Of a DNA stretch of 64,000 bases, positions 22,369-32,860 are shown one piece after another. Origin of the DNA: Ctenosaura bakeri (taxonomy: Eukaryota; Chordata; Lepidosauria; Squamata; Iguanidae); contig CAOLHI010003111.1 of the NCBI GenBank assembly GCA_948474755.1, positions 434,001 through 498,000 of the forward strand, read 5' to 3'. Position 1 is the first letter of the stretch, and the number at the start of each line of letters is the position of its first letter. The notes beneath the pieces were generated by a model. The model worked only from the letters and a program-made list of their open reading frames with translations, was not told where the DNA came from and made no database searches. The translations under genes were made by a program, and so were the position numbers.

Positions 22369-25300
22369 TTAACCATTGTCAAAAGCCTCGTAAATGGAGA
22401 CAAACGTCTCTGATAAATTAACAGTTGGCACTTCCTTCTGACTCAAGGAAGCCTGACAGACTGTTGGGCTTACATTGGGTTCTTGGGCACTGGGCTCTTC
22501 CGACTCAGGGATTGCCACAGAGGCGGGATCAACCAGCTGACCCTTCCATTCTTTCAGTTGGGAGATGTGAAAGACCTTAAGCCATTGTCCCTTTTTCCTA
22601 GGTATGAGGACATGGTAAATTACAGAAGAAATCCTCTTCACAATGGGGACGGGCCCCACCCATTTAGCAGCAAAAGAGTGCTTGTCCCAATAGAAGTTTC
22701 TATACAGGACCATCTGCCCTTCTTCCCATTGACATGGATGATGAATCCATCCCAGTCTCTTATCCATTTTCTGCAGGTTCTTGCCCAGCTGGGCTGCTAC
22801 CTGCCTATGTACCTGTCCTATATGCTGGATCAGTTTCTTCACCCATTCGTTGTTCAAAATGACTGGTTCCAAATCTGAAGGAAGGCTGGTGTCAATCCAG
22901 AAGGCCTCTGGCAACATCATTTTATGCCCTGTCATAACCATGCGTGGTGTAAAACCATGTGATGCCACAGTGCCTCTGAATGCCATCAAGATGATGGGCA
23001 GCTTGGTGTCCCAATCCTTTCCCGAGGAGTGCACAACCTTCCGGAGTGCCTCCTTCAGAGAACGATTGGTACTTTCAATCTGCCCGGAGCTTTGCGGGTG
23101 ATGCGCAATGTGGAATTGCTGGCGTATGCCCAGTGCCCTACACAACTCTCAGGTCATTTCCCCAGTGAAGTGGACTCAGAGGTCCGAGTCCAGGTCACGT
23201 GACACACCCCAGCAAGCCCAGACATTGTTGAATAGCAGCCGCGCAGCTGTACTGGCTGTATTGACTCTGCAAGGAAAAGCCTCAACCCATTTGCTAAAGG
23301 GATCAATTACTGTCAAACAGTACTTGTTCCCTCTAGGTGTGGGAAGCAAAGGACCTATGAAATCAATTTGGATTTGGGTCCAAGGACCCTCAGTCCGTTG
23401 GTGCTGGATGGGAGCTTTGGGTCCGGTGGGGTCAGCATTGACCATGGCACAAAACAAGCAATTGTCAACCCATTGGTTAACATCTTGCTTCATCTGGGGC
23501 CACCAACCGGTTTCCCTCACTCTGTCTAGCATGATACCACGTCCGCGGTGTCCCTGCTCATGGACAAACTGAATTACATCACCTCTCAAGTCTCCGGGCA
23601 CAATCCAATGGCGCTGGCCACTGGCATCAATTGCCCAGAACACACCGTCAATCTTTTCTATCTTAAAGTGGTCAGACTTGTCAGAGCCATTTCTGGTCAG
23701 CTCAGCAATCTCAGAATCACCTTTCTGAAGGGTGCCCTGGTCAAACATGGGAGGGAGCAGCAGCTGCTTTGGGTTGACGTTGATGGCTGCAATTGGAGCC
23801 CCATCGTCCTGCAAAGCAGCATCCCTAACAAGAGCATTGGCTCGGTTGTTCCAAATACAAGAAGCAGTGCCCTGCTTCTGATGCCCTCGGACATGAGTAA
23901 CCCATGTAGGGGCAGTTCTTTCCTCAATTTGGGCAGCAATCCTAACCCATTTATCCAGATGGGCGATGGGTTTCCCATCTGCAGTTTTCAAATCATTTTG
24001 GATCCAGATTGGAAACCACACACTGGCTGCTTTTGCAGTCCAATCTGAGCCAGTGTAGATGGCTAATGGCCAGTCAAGCGGTTCATGCTCTAAGATAGCC
24101 TTTAGAGCTTCTACTTCCACTGCCTGGCTGGCATGGGGCCTGGCTTTCCCCTGTAGGGTGAAGGAATCTGTGACACGGATCGCTCCATAGCCTGTCCGTG
24201 GGCTACTGTCCACATGCATGGAGGAACCATCACAAAACCAACAGACAAAGCCTTGTAATTGAGCCTCTTCGAGAGAAGCTTCCCATTCGACCAGCCAATT
24301 GGTCTTAATCATTGGTGGTAAAGGACACTCATGCATGGCTCTGGTCACAACTAGACCATAGAGAGCTGGCAGATCTTGCAGCTGCTTTTGAAAATCACGT
24401 GACACCAAGGAAACAGTCCATTTGGCTATCCTGGCGTTGGACACCTGGCCGTTCTGGACCTTTCCAGACAGAGTGTACTTAAGCGGTGTGTGGGGAGTCT
24501 GGACAATCACACGGACGCCTCCGATCATGAATTCCCAGTGTGTTAGAGCCCAGATTAGTGCGAGGCATGTTTTCTCACAGGGCGTAAATTTGGTCTCATG
24601 GGGGCTCAAATTGCAGGAGGCATACGCTATAACACGCTGAGTGCCGTTCAGTTGCTGTGACAGAACTGCTCCTATACTCCTATCCGAGGTGGCTACTTGT
24701 ATGAGGAATGGTTTCGACATGTTTGGGTGAGCCAAGGCTGGCGCTTTCATCAGATCTTCCTTGAGTTGGGCGAACACCTGCTGCTGTGCTTCTCCCCACT
24801 CCCACTGGGCATTCTTTTTCAACAGGGCATACAGAGGCTTTGCCTTGGAGGCGAAAGACTCAATAAAATCCCTGGAGAAATTGAAGGTCCCCAGGAGCGA
24901 ACGGAGCGAATGCACGTATGTAGGGGGCAGGTAATTTGGAAAGTACGTCGACCCTTTGGGCATCCGGCGTGCACCCTTCTGTGCCTAAGCAAAGTCCTAG
25001 GTATTTGACCTCCGTGATCACCAGCTGCGCCTTCTCTCTACTGGCCTTGAAACTGGTGTCCCTAAGGATGGCCAGTACTTTGTGGGTGATGTCCCTAGTT
25101 TTCTCTTCTGAATCAGAACGGATGAGGATGTCATCCACGTAGGACAAAACGTGGGCTTGTGAGGCTGGCTGCAGCTTAGTCCACATTTTGACCACATGCG
25201 CATGGCAGATGCTAGGGCTCGAATGGAAATCTTGGGGCATTCTTTTGAGGACGTACTGATGCCCTCAGAATGTGAAGGCGAACTTATACCAGCACACTTC

Positions 25301-25730
25301 GTGCAGCGGTATTGAATGAAAGGCGTTAGCCAAATCCAATACGCTGTAATACTTGGCCCCAGCCGCAATCGCAGACAAGATCTCATTGTATTTGGCCACG
25401 ACTGGCGCAACGGGGGGAGTGACAGCATTCAGAGCTCGAAAGTCCACCATCATTCGCCACGTTTTACCGTCGGCCTTGAGTACTGGCCACAAGGGCGTGT
25501 TACAAATGGATTGCATAGGAGTGATGATGTCCCACTGGACAAGACCTTCAATCGTCTTTCCTATACCCTCCTCTGCCTCTGCAGAATACTTGTACTGCTT
25601 TTGTGGCAGGGGGTTCCTTGCCCTCGATTAACGTGCAAGCACCTTTCACCTTACCACACTCAATTTTGTCTCTAATCCAAACTTCAGGAAAAGCCTGCAC
25701 CCACGGATTGCTAGCAACACTCTGCACAGG
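22369..25730 (-). pseudogene. pol: Retroviral pol (RT, RNase H, integrase)
   Basis: Pol in essentially one reading frame with breaks. RT starts near 25730 (WVQAFPEVWIRDKIECG). It has TPLWPVLKADGKTWRMMVDF, motif A YSVLDLANAF and the catalytic YVDD at 25130-25141. An in-frame TGA lies near 25265, a frameshift near 25600 and another near 24940. RNase H (about 24290-23800) has CDGSS and the EVEAL Glu, but YTGSDW in place of the YTDS Asp and RANAL in place of the AD Asp. Integrase has the HHCC finger (HEQGH...CLFC, about 23500), the core Asp in QIQIDFIGP, and two in-frame TGA codons at 23176-23178 and 23149-23151. The third catalytic Glu is in SSGQIESTNRSL, and a GPxxI..-type C-terminal module (KWVGPVPIVKRISS) ends the gene at 22369. 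No protease DTG/DSG motif was found upstream. Confidence 0.9.
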
Positions 25731-25973
25731 AGCAGGGGCTTTAATGGCAGCACATTGGTGTACCGCGGAGTTCTCTAAGCGTCCTTGGTCCAGCTGCCAT
25801 AAAAACCCATAAAAAACCCATTCACATAATCCACTGTAAGCTTAATCCAATGCCTAAAAGACCTTCGTCTTCCCCATGTTTCTCAGAAGCCCACAGTTTC
25901 TTACACTATCAGAGAAGTACATTTGGGCTGTAGATTCATACCCGCCAGACGTCTCCCTGGGAGAGTTCGAGTC

Positions 25974-27653
25974 TCAGGTCTGTTTTGGGGCAGAGGGCGG
26001 CTGAGAGGAATTCCCTGCCTTGCCGGGCTGACCTCGGGAATCCCTAGCTTGCCACTGCCTGTTGTCCTGTCTAGGGGGAGGGCGCAAATTCCAATTCCCC
26101 TTAGGAACGGAATTCGAGCCCGTCTTTCTGTGCTGGGAATGGAGTCCATAATTGGTGTGTGTCACCTCCTGTATGGGTTCCCAGTTCCCAGCATCACATC
26201 TGTGCTCTTTGGGGGGAGGTTTCAGAGAACCAGCCTCACGCAGCAGGTCAGTGACCCACTGGAGGTTGTTCCCAAATTCCTCCCACTTTGTCGTGGCAGG
26301 GTCCACTAGTCCCAGGACCATCTTCGTCTCATGATTCAGACCCCTGTAAAGAAGAGTCTTGAATTCTACATGATTGAAGTTGTAACCTCCTGGAGCTAAG
26401 GGGACCTTCTCAGCTAACACAGCCAGAAGCTGCTTCTGTGCCACGTAAGCTTCAGAGTTCTCTCGAGGACCCTGTTGCTCCATGACATACAGAACTCTAG
26501 TGCTCTGTCCAGGCCAAAGAATCCTTATCACCTCCCTCAACCAGTCATGGCTGTCGAGTCTCACCAAGCCTCGAGCTGCCACTGCTGATTCAAGTGTGAG
26601 GAGTTTTGAGGTTGACATGCAAAGCCTGGCCAACTGGGTCCAATCTTGGCCGTTGGCAGTGGGGTGGGAATGGATCACTGCATTTAACCACATGATCCCT
26701 GTCTGTTTGTTCAAAGGACTGAGCTGGTCTGCAATGGCTTTGGCTTCAGTGGCTCTCCAGGGGACCCTAGTCTCAATCTCATTGGTCTCCTGAACCTCAG
26801 CCCTATATGTGCCTCCCTTTCCTGAAGGAGAAATTCTCTTCATCATTGAGCGGGTCTCTACAGGTTGAAATGGGACCCTGTGGTCACTCCAGTCCAGGTT
26901 GTGCGGAATGGTGGCCAAAGCATCCTCGAGCAGTGGCTCCTCATGTGCGAATGAGGGGAGAAGCTTAGGGCACAACACAGAGATCAATGCCTTGCGGGTG
27001 TGGAGCTGGCTCTCCAGCACCTCTATTTGTCTATGGCAGGCCTCGTGACTGACAGCCTCATGCTGTTCCTTCACTTGGCCCACCATAAACTTGGCTGCAG
27101 ACCAGGTGTGAGCAAGCTCAGCCTCTAAGGCGTGAGCCTTCTTTTCCCATGTCTGAGCCTGCAAGGTGGCAGCACTCAGTTTGTGTGAGGTGACCTGCAC
27201 GACAGATGCAAACGTTACCTTGTCCATGCGCAGGGCCTCCATCTCGGCATGAAGCCAGGCATTCTCCTTCTCTAGCTCGCTTACCCTATCTCTGGTCTCA
27301 ACCAGAGCTTTTCAGGCATCTCTGGTGGTCAGCCAAAGTCCCCAGGCGGCCAAAGCATCCTTTGACGGCCCAAACAGGTTCTTTGACTAAAGTGCCTGAG
27401 CGCACTCCTCTCTTAGTGTGGCAAAGGGATCTGCCATCTGGAAGCTAGACTCCTTCCAGGGACATTTCCCCTTGCTGAGGACCCATTTCTCTAACTTGTC
27501 CTTGACCTCCCTCTCTAGCATGAGGTCTTTCACGGCAACCTTACTACACTCAGCTATTTCTGCACTACTATCAATTACAATGCAAAAGGACCAGGATCTG
27601 GAGGGAAGGGTAGGATCACTGAGACCACTGCGGAATTCTAGGGAAACGAACAC
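25974..27653 (-). pseudogene. gag: Retroviral gag
   Basis: Gag read as one frame with two internal stops, near 27388 (TAG) and 27315 (TGA); the intact part is 422 codons (27242-25974). The first in-frame ATG is at 27521, and no ATG lies further upstream in the frame, so the native start is uncertain. The N-terminal third is Glu/Lys/Ala-rich with probable coiled coil (LEKENAWLHAEMEALRMDK; HALEAELAHTWSAAKFM). The capsid-like middle has VETRSMMKR, VPWRATEAKAIADQLSPL and LEFK-type segments. The C-terminus is Gln/Arg/Pro-rich (RPPPRQDNRQWQARDSRGQP) with no CCHC knuckle. Its position directly between leader and pol, in the same strand, supports the call. Confidence 0.85.
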
Positions 27654-28539
27654 TGCGGAACTATGTGAGGGAAGAGGGAGCGGAACCTAACTCCAGCCTG
27701 CCTTACAAAAGTCACTTTCGTACACCTAAGCTTGGCCTTCCACCTCGACAGCTTAGAGACAAAAGGACGAGGAAACTGTTCAGGGACAGGGAGAGTCACC
27801 TAGACTCCAGGGGAAACCTTCAGGAGTACTCTGCCTACCACTGAAGGGGGAAACAAACTCAGTGGAACTTACAGCACCACCTGGCCAAGCAGCAGGGAAA
27901 AGGGGGCACGGAACCAAAACAGAACTGTCCCTAACAGTTTTTCGGGTGAGGGGGCCTTCCTCCACCTCGGGCAAAAACTTCTGAAACCCTATGCTAGGTC
28001 GGGACTCACCTCCTGCACCTACTTTGCTAGCAGTCGGGATGCACCCAAAATTTAAACAGCCGGGACGCACCCGCGCTTTCAAAACTACAACAAACGGGAT
28101 GAACCCGTGCTTCACGCTAAGGAATGGGACGCACCCGTATTCTACTCTGAGGGGGGGGATTTCTTCTCTAAGTGCTATTGCCTTGCCACTAAGGTGTTGG
28201 ATGCGTGTGGACTGTTCCTAATGCCCTAGTGCTTGGATCCCAGCCCACGATAGACCTCAAGTTAGGGATGTGATTCCTTGGACAGCTTGTGAACACCCCT
28301 TGTTATCAGACAATGATTCACTGCCCAAGGGCGGCTGACATGCACAATCCAAGCAAGAAAGGGGAGCAGATTTCCAGCCCAGATAGAGTAGCTCCTGGAG
28401 CTCAATCACACAGATTTCACACACACATGCGTGTTCCTGCCTACCAGCGTTCTAGCAACTTGACTGGCCATTCCCTAAGTCTATACCAGCCTGATTTGAG
28501 AAGGTTCGCGACTCCTACTCAAATTAGGGGTACAGGGGT
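27654..28539 (-). promoter_or_regulatory. Provirus 5' leader with a small hairpin array
   Basis: About 890 nt between the primer-binding site and gag, long for a simple leader and the place where packaging and dimerisation signals lie in retroviruses. At 28035-28137 it holds four near-identical 13-nt units of the form CGGGAYGMACCCG (28035, 28061, 28095, 28125), each able to fold into a 4-bp stem with a 5-nt loop. No upstream gene was recognised. Confidence 0.6.
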
Positions 28540-28557
28540 TGCCCGCATTCTCCACCA
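28540..28557 (-). promoter_or_regulatory. Primer-binding site, tRNA-Ala type
   Basis: Three nucleotides downstream of the 5' LTR, the minus strand reads TGGTGGAGAATGCGGGCA. This is the complement of an 18-nt tRNA 3' end ending in TTCTCCACCA, which matches the vertebrate tRNA-Ala(AGC) acceptor and T-arm sequence as I know it. It primes minus-strand DNA synthesis in retroviruses. Confidence 0.8.
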
Positions 28558-28560
28558 CTC

Positions 28561-29466
28561 TGTTACCCTGTTTTCTGAGGGTCCCGAGAGGGACATCTAA
28601 ATACTCTCTCAATTATATAAGTTGGGGGAAATTAGCCAAGAGCACAAGCTAGCAATATGAGAGGCAGAGCAAAGAAGCGGGATCTTTTACCCAATGTCTA
28701 CTGGGTCAGGTCGAGTCAAGGAGCAAACAGGATTGAAATAATAATTGTGGTTTTTATTAAAATATAATCAAACAGTGTATGCAACACACTCACATGGAGA
28801 ACTAAAGAAATAAAGGTTGGAGTGGGATAGAGGTATTTTTAAGAGGAGTTGTTGGTTTGGGTGATACTACACCGGTCCTGAAGCTTGGGTAGTCTGCAGC
28901 AGAAGTTCGGAGATATGGAGTCTCAGTATGTGAGACTGAGGGGAAGGCTAGCCAAGCAAAGTGGCAGCAAGGCAGGATGGAAGTCGGGGGTGATCCAAGG
29001 AAGCTCTCAAAGTCAGGGGTTTTTATAGGGGAAAATGTGGCCGTAGGGTAGTTTGTACTTGGGGAAAACAATGAGTTTCGGGCTGGAGACAAAGCCTCCG
29101 AAAGGTCAGAATTTTACATGATTGAGTTAGGTCCGAATTGACAACAGAGTATACAGTATGCAAATGCAGAGTGCTTGACAGATGAGGATTTTTCTAATCA
29201 AGCTGCCTGCTCAGACCAGGGAGTCCTTTGTAAGTAGCATGCATACATAATAGAGTACTTGCCTTTGAGGTCTCCTGAAGCGGTGGGATGGCTATTTCTG
29301 GCCTGTCTGTATTGTTTGGAATATTACAGCAATTAGCGGCCATGCCTGTCTGCGAGCTTGTCCGGGGGACATTGCAGATGGAGAGCAATAGGTGAAGAAG
29401 GCCAAATTATTGATATCAAAGTGATATCTAATATCCCCCAAGTCCGGGCTAGAAACTGCGGTAACA
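28561..29466 (-). repeat. 5' LTR of the provirus
   Basis: 906 bp. On the plus strand it begins TGTTACCCTG and ends GCGGTAACA, so in element orientation it is TGTTAC...GTAACA. A TATA box (CTATAAAAA read on minus, 29020-29028) and the polyadenylation signal AATAAA (minus, 28753-28758) mark U3-R-U5. It is nearly the same length as solo LTR copy C. Confidence 0.9.
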
Positions 29467-29470
29467 GATT

Positions 29471-29714
29471 GATTTAAAACTGATTTGGATAGTCATAATA
29501 TTTTGTATGAAACACTGGGGAAGGTTGTTGGAAATTTAGCATGTGATTATAAATAGTGATTATTTTTTAACAGAAATATTTTTATATTAGTATTAACAAA
29601 AAGTAATTATATACCATTTGCTTTATTAGTTTTACTATAGTTTGCTTACTATATTGTTACATCATTATATTTGTTAGTAATTTCATGAATGTTTATTACT
29701 TTTTTGCTTATAAC
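29471..29714 (+). pseudogene. L1 ORF2 end and 3' UTR (right of the provirus)
   Basis: Right-hand continuation of the L1 at 19205-19912: a short C-terminal piece followed by AT-rich 3' UTR. No clear poly-A tail is left before the foldback element at 29715. Confidence 0.6.
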
Positions 29715-30326
29715 TGTCATACCCTGCCTTGGGGACTATAGCAGCGAAGAGAATGATTCTGTCTCTGAGGCAGAGGCTTCCCCACAGGCTGAAGTGCCCC
29801 CAGAAGCTGGTCTATGGCAGAGCAGGCTGTAATTCACAAACACAGCTCTTACTCACAAGGTGAGAGTCAAAGAATGTCCAAACAGAAAGGCAGCCTAGAG
29901 CAAACAAATCCAAAGGGGCAAATCCAAACTGTAGTCCAAACAGGCAGAGTTCCAAGACAACCATATCTGAGAGTACAGCACAGAATTTCAGGGCCAAACA
30001 AACCAGTTGCTGACCCTGGAAGGAAAGGCCAGATGGAGCACTCTTTTATCTATGGCTGCTGCCACAAGTGTTCCCTCATTAGAGCTTGTTTACTATTTAA
30101 ACGGGCCAATAAACACAAGCCCTCCATTTCATAGCATCTCTGCTGCAAGGTAGGTGTGTCAGCTATGTCTTCCTCTATTTGTTCCCCTGGCTCAGGCCCT
30201 TGTTGTTGTTGTGTATTAACTCCCTCTGGACCAGCTTCTGGGGACACTTCAGCCTGTGGGGAAGCCTCTGCCTCAGACTCAGAATCCTCCTCCTTGCTGC
30301 CACAGTTCCCAAGGCAGGGCATGACA
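29715..30326. mobile_element. 612-bp element with about 100-bp inverted ends
   Basis: The left end (29715-29815) is an imperfect inverted copy of the right end (30226-30326): TGTCATACCCTGCCTTGGGG against TGTCATGCCCTGCCTTGGGA, and on through GAGGCAGAGGCTTCCCCACA to AGAAGCTGG, roughly 88 percent by eye. The middle is unrelated. Short ends TGTCAT...ATGACA fit either an LTR or a terminal-inverted-repeat element. No target duplication was found (ATAAC left, CTGTT right). On the minus strand a 90-codon open frame (30322-30050) starts in the inverted end, MPCLGNCGSKEEDSESEAE, and is Glu/Ser/Pro/Gln-rich. Minus-strand TATA-like words (GATAAAAGAG near 30040, TTTAAATAG near 30090) would suit an LTR. 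Confidence 0.6.
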
Positions 30327-30889
30327 CTGTTGGAGAGTACCTAAACTGTAAACGTGGATGACCTTGGATTTCATATCAAAGGAAGCAGTTAAGGAGGATC
30401 AAAGAGGAGAGCCTGGGAACAGACATCCACAGGCATCTGGCCCGTGTAAAGCTATACAAACAAATAACAAGTACAACAGAGATGCATTAGATCAAAGTAT
30501 GGAAATGAAGTCTTCTAGAGGACCATTGGAAATTTGGGAAGGGGGAAGACACAAAGATTCCACCAATGGGAACTGACAGTATGAAAATATTATATCAAGA
30601 TAAAACCAAAGTGCATGATGTGAAAAGGTAGATTCAGCAACTGCTTTGTGATTAAGCTTAGTATGCCTTATTAAATAAACTGGAAAAACCCTGTGTGTTT
30701 TCTTGAAAGCCAAAGATCAGATCACACATGGCAAGTTGCTTTGAAATTCAAAATAGTAAACTTTTTCAGAATAACTATGCAAAGTTATGGTGTGGCATTA
30801 AGCAGGATCTACAAAGGCGGACTAAGTTGAAATGGCAGAATATGAGGCAGAAATTAGGCAGAATACCAACCTTAAAAACACACATGTCA
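30327..30889. other. Unassigned spacer
   Basis: No gene or repeat recognised. The last part (30730-30889) may already be the 5' part of the CR1 that follows, because an open frame runs through it, but nothing in it is diagnostic. Confidence 0.3.
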
Positions 30890-32860
30890 CCAAAAAATGC
30901 TTTTTCTATTTCAGGCAATACATATTTTGACTAATGATTTACAATTTAGCTTCTTGGAGCATGGTCTGCATTTTCACAGACACGGTCTTTTGGCAGAGGA
31001 TGGGATGGACCTCTCAGTTCTTGGCAGGAATGTTTTTGCTAAGAGTCTCAGAAATCTCATCAGAAGGGCTTTAAACTGAATTCTGGGGTGGGAGGGAGGA
31101 GATGGTAAGGAGCTCAGCAAATTCTGGGGAGAACAGCCCAAATGTTATAGAAAGAGCAGGCCAAGTAGTACTAGAGACCAACAGTGGTAGGAAAAACAAC
31201 TCTAGTAAAGACCTTGTGTTAAGAGCACATGGTCTTAAATGTGTCTACACCAATGCACAGAGCATGAGAAATACGCAAGACAAACTAGAACTCTAAGTAC
31301 AATAGAATAAATATGATACAATTGGTGCTACTGAAACCTCGTGGGATGAGTCTCATGATTGGAATGTACTAATTAGGGGGTATCACATATTTCAGAGAAA
31401 TAGACCAAAGGAGAAAGGAGAAGAGTAGCTTTATATGTCAAGAATGTTTACACCTATAAAGAGATTTATGACTTCAAGCCAGGAACCAGGTTGAGAGCAT
31501 CTAGGTAAGAATTAATGGGGTGAGAAGCAATGGGGATGTCATTGTGGGTCTACTACAGACTCCCAAGCCAGACCGAGGATTTGGATGATGCCTTCCTGGA
31601 GCAGATGACCACACATTCAAAAAGGAGAGATGTAGTAGTAATGGGAGATTTCAACTATCCTGATTTATGTTGGAAGTCAAACTCTGCCAAGGGCATAACG
31701 ACCGACAAATTTCTCACTTGCCTTGCAGACAATTTCATTGTCCACAGGGTAGAAGAGGCAACAAGAGGATCAACTATTTTAGATCTGATCCTGACCAAGG
31801 GATGACCATGTTAATGAGATGGAATAGGTGGGATCCTTATGTGGGAGCGACCATGCGCTATTGGAATTTGTCATCCAGTGGGAAGGGGAAGCGAAATGTA
31901 GCCAGACATGCATTCTAGATTTTAAGAAAGCTGTTTTCTGTAGTCTTAGGGAATTACTGGCTGAAATTCCATGGTCAAGAACACTGGAAGAGAAGGAAGT
32001 TCATGATGGATGAGAATTTCTTAAAAGTGAGATACTGAAGAGACAATTTAAAAGTGTTCCATAAAGGAGGAAAAATGGGAGGTGTCTGAAGAACCAGTAT
32101 GGGTGACTAAGGAACTCTCAACTGAGCTAAACGTTAAAAGAAACATGTTCAAGAAATGGAAAAAATGAGGAAATCACCAAAGAGGAATTTAAACAAATTG
32201 CCAGGACATGTGGGGGGAAGGTCAGAAAAGCTAAAGCACAGAATGAACTCAGGCTTGCCAGAGAGATTAAAAACAATAAAAAGAGCTTTTTAAAGTACAT
32301 CTGCAGCAAACAAGGAAAAACAAGGCATTGCTACATGGTGAAGATGGCCAAATGCTAACAGGGAGCAGAGAAAAAGTAGAACTACTCATCACTTTCTTTG
32401 CCTCAGTTTTCCCCCGAAACAAACAAACAAAAAAAGTACTCAAACTTGCAAGGGTGAGAAGCAGGTAGGGAAGTGGGGAAAATGCAGCTCAGTATAGGTA
32501 GGGAAGTAGTACAGGAATATCTATCTACTTTAAATGAATTCAAGTCTTCAGGACCAGATCAACTACACCCAAGGATATTAAAAGAACTGGCAGAAGTAAT
32601 TTCAGAACTGATGGTATTAATCTTTGAAAATTCTTGGAGAACAGGAGAAGTCCAAGCAGACTGGAGGATGGCAAACATTCTCATCTTCAGAAAGGGAAAA
32701 AAGAGGGCTCAAATAATTACCACCCAGTCAGCCTGATATCAATACCCAGAAAGATTCTACAGCTGATAATTAAGCAGACAGTTTGTAATTACTTAGAAAG
32801 CAATGTTGTGATTACTAAAAGTCAACATGGGTTTCTCAAAAACAAGTCACACCAGATTAA
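30890..32860 (+). pseudogene. CR1 LINE, 5' half only
   Basis: A CR1 that keeps its 5' part. It contains the esterase-like ORF1 end (DGMDLSVLGRNVFAKSLRNL then IRRALN, 30957-31076). The ORF2 endonuclease follows with [46 protein letters not shown] and a GSDHALLEF motif (31250-31880). The RT start has SSGPDQLHPRILKELAE and SWRTGEVQADWRMANI (32510-32720), then YLESNVVITKSQHGFLKNKS (to 32850). Similarity ends abruptly near 32860, just before RT motif A. Several stops and frameshifts are present. Most CR1 copies lose the 5' end, so this 3' loss suggests a deletion or rearrangement. Confidence 0.85.

Larger units (their letters stand above)
19913..29466 (-). mobile_element. Endogenous retrovirus provirus (class I-like), damaged
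   Basis: A 9.55-kb minus-strand provirus with 4-bp target duplication GATT at both ends. In its own orientation: 5' LTR (29466-28561), primer-binding site (28557-28540), leader, gag (to 25974), pol without a recognisable protease (about 25730-22369), an 1.8-kb env-position region without recognisable env, and a 3' LTR missing the first part of its U3 (20553-19913). The 4-bp duplication, the IN layout and the LTR length fit the gamma/epsilon/spuma-like assemblage; I could not place it more finely. LTR differences of very roughly 7-10 percent in the parts compared by eye, plus several stops, mark it as old and defective. Confidence 0.92.

Noticed and set aside
23548..24048. 166-codon plus-strand open frame
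   Set aside because: It is the antisense shadow of pol, whose minus-strand frame carries recognisable RNase H and integrase motifs.
27991..28600. Plus-strand open frames of 76-103 codons in the provirus leader and PBS region
   Set aside because: They lie antisense to the retroviral leader and LTR, have no recognisable domain, and share their sequence with LTR ends.
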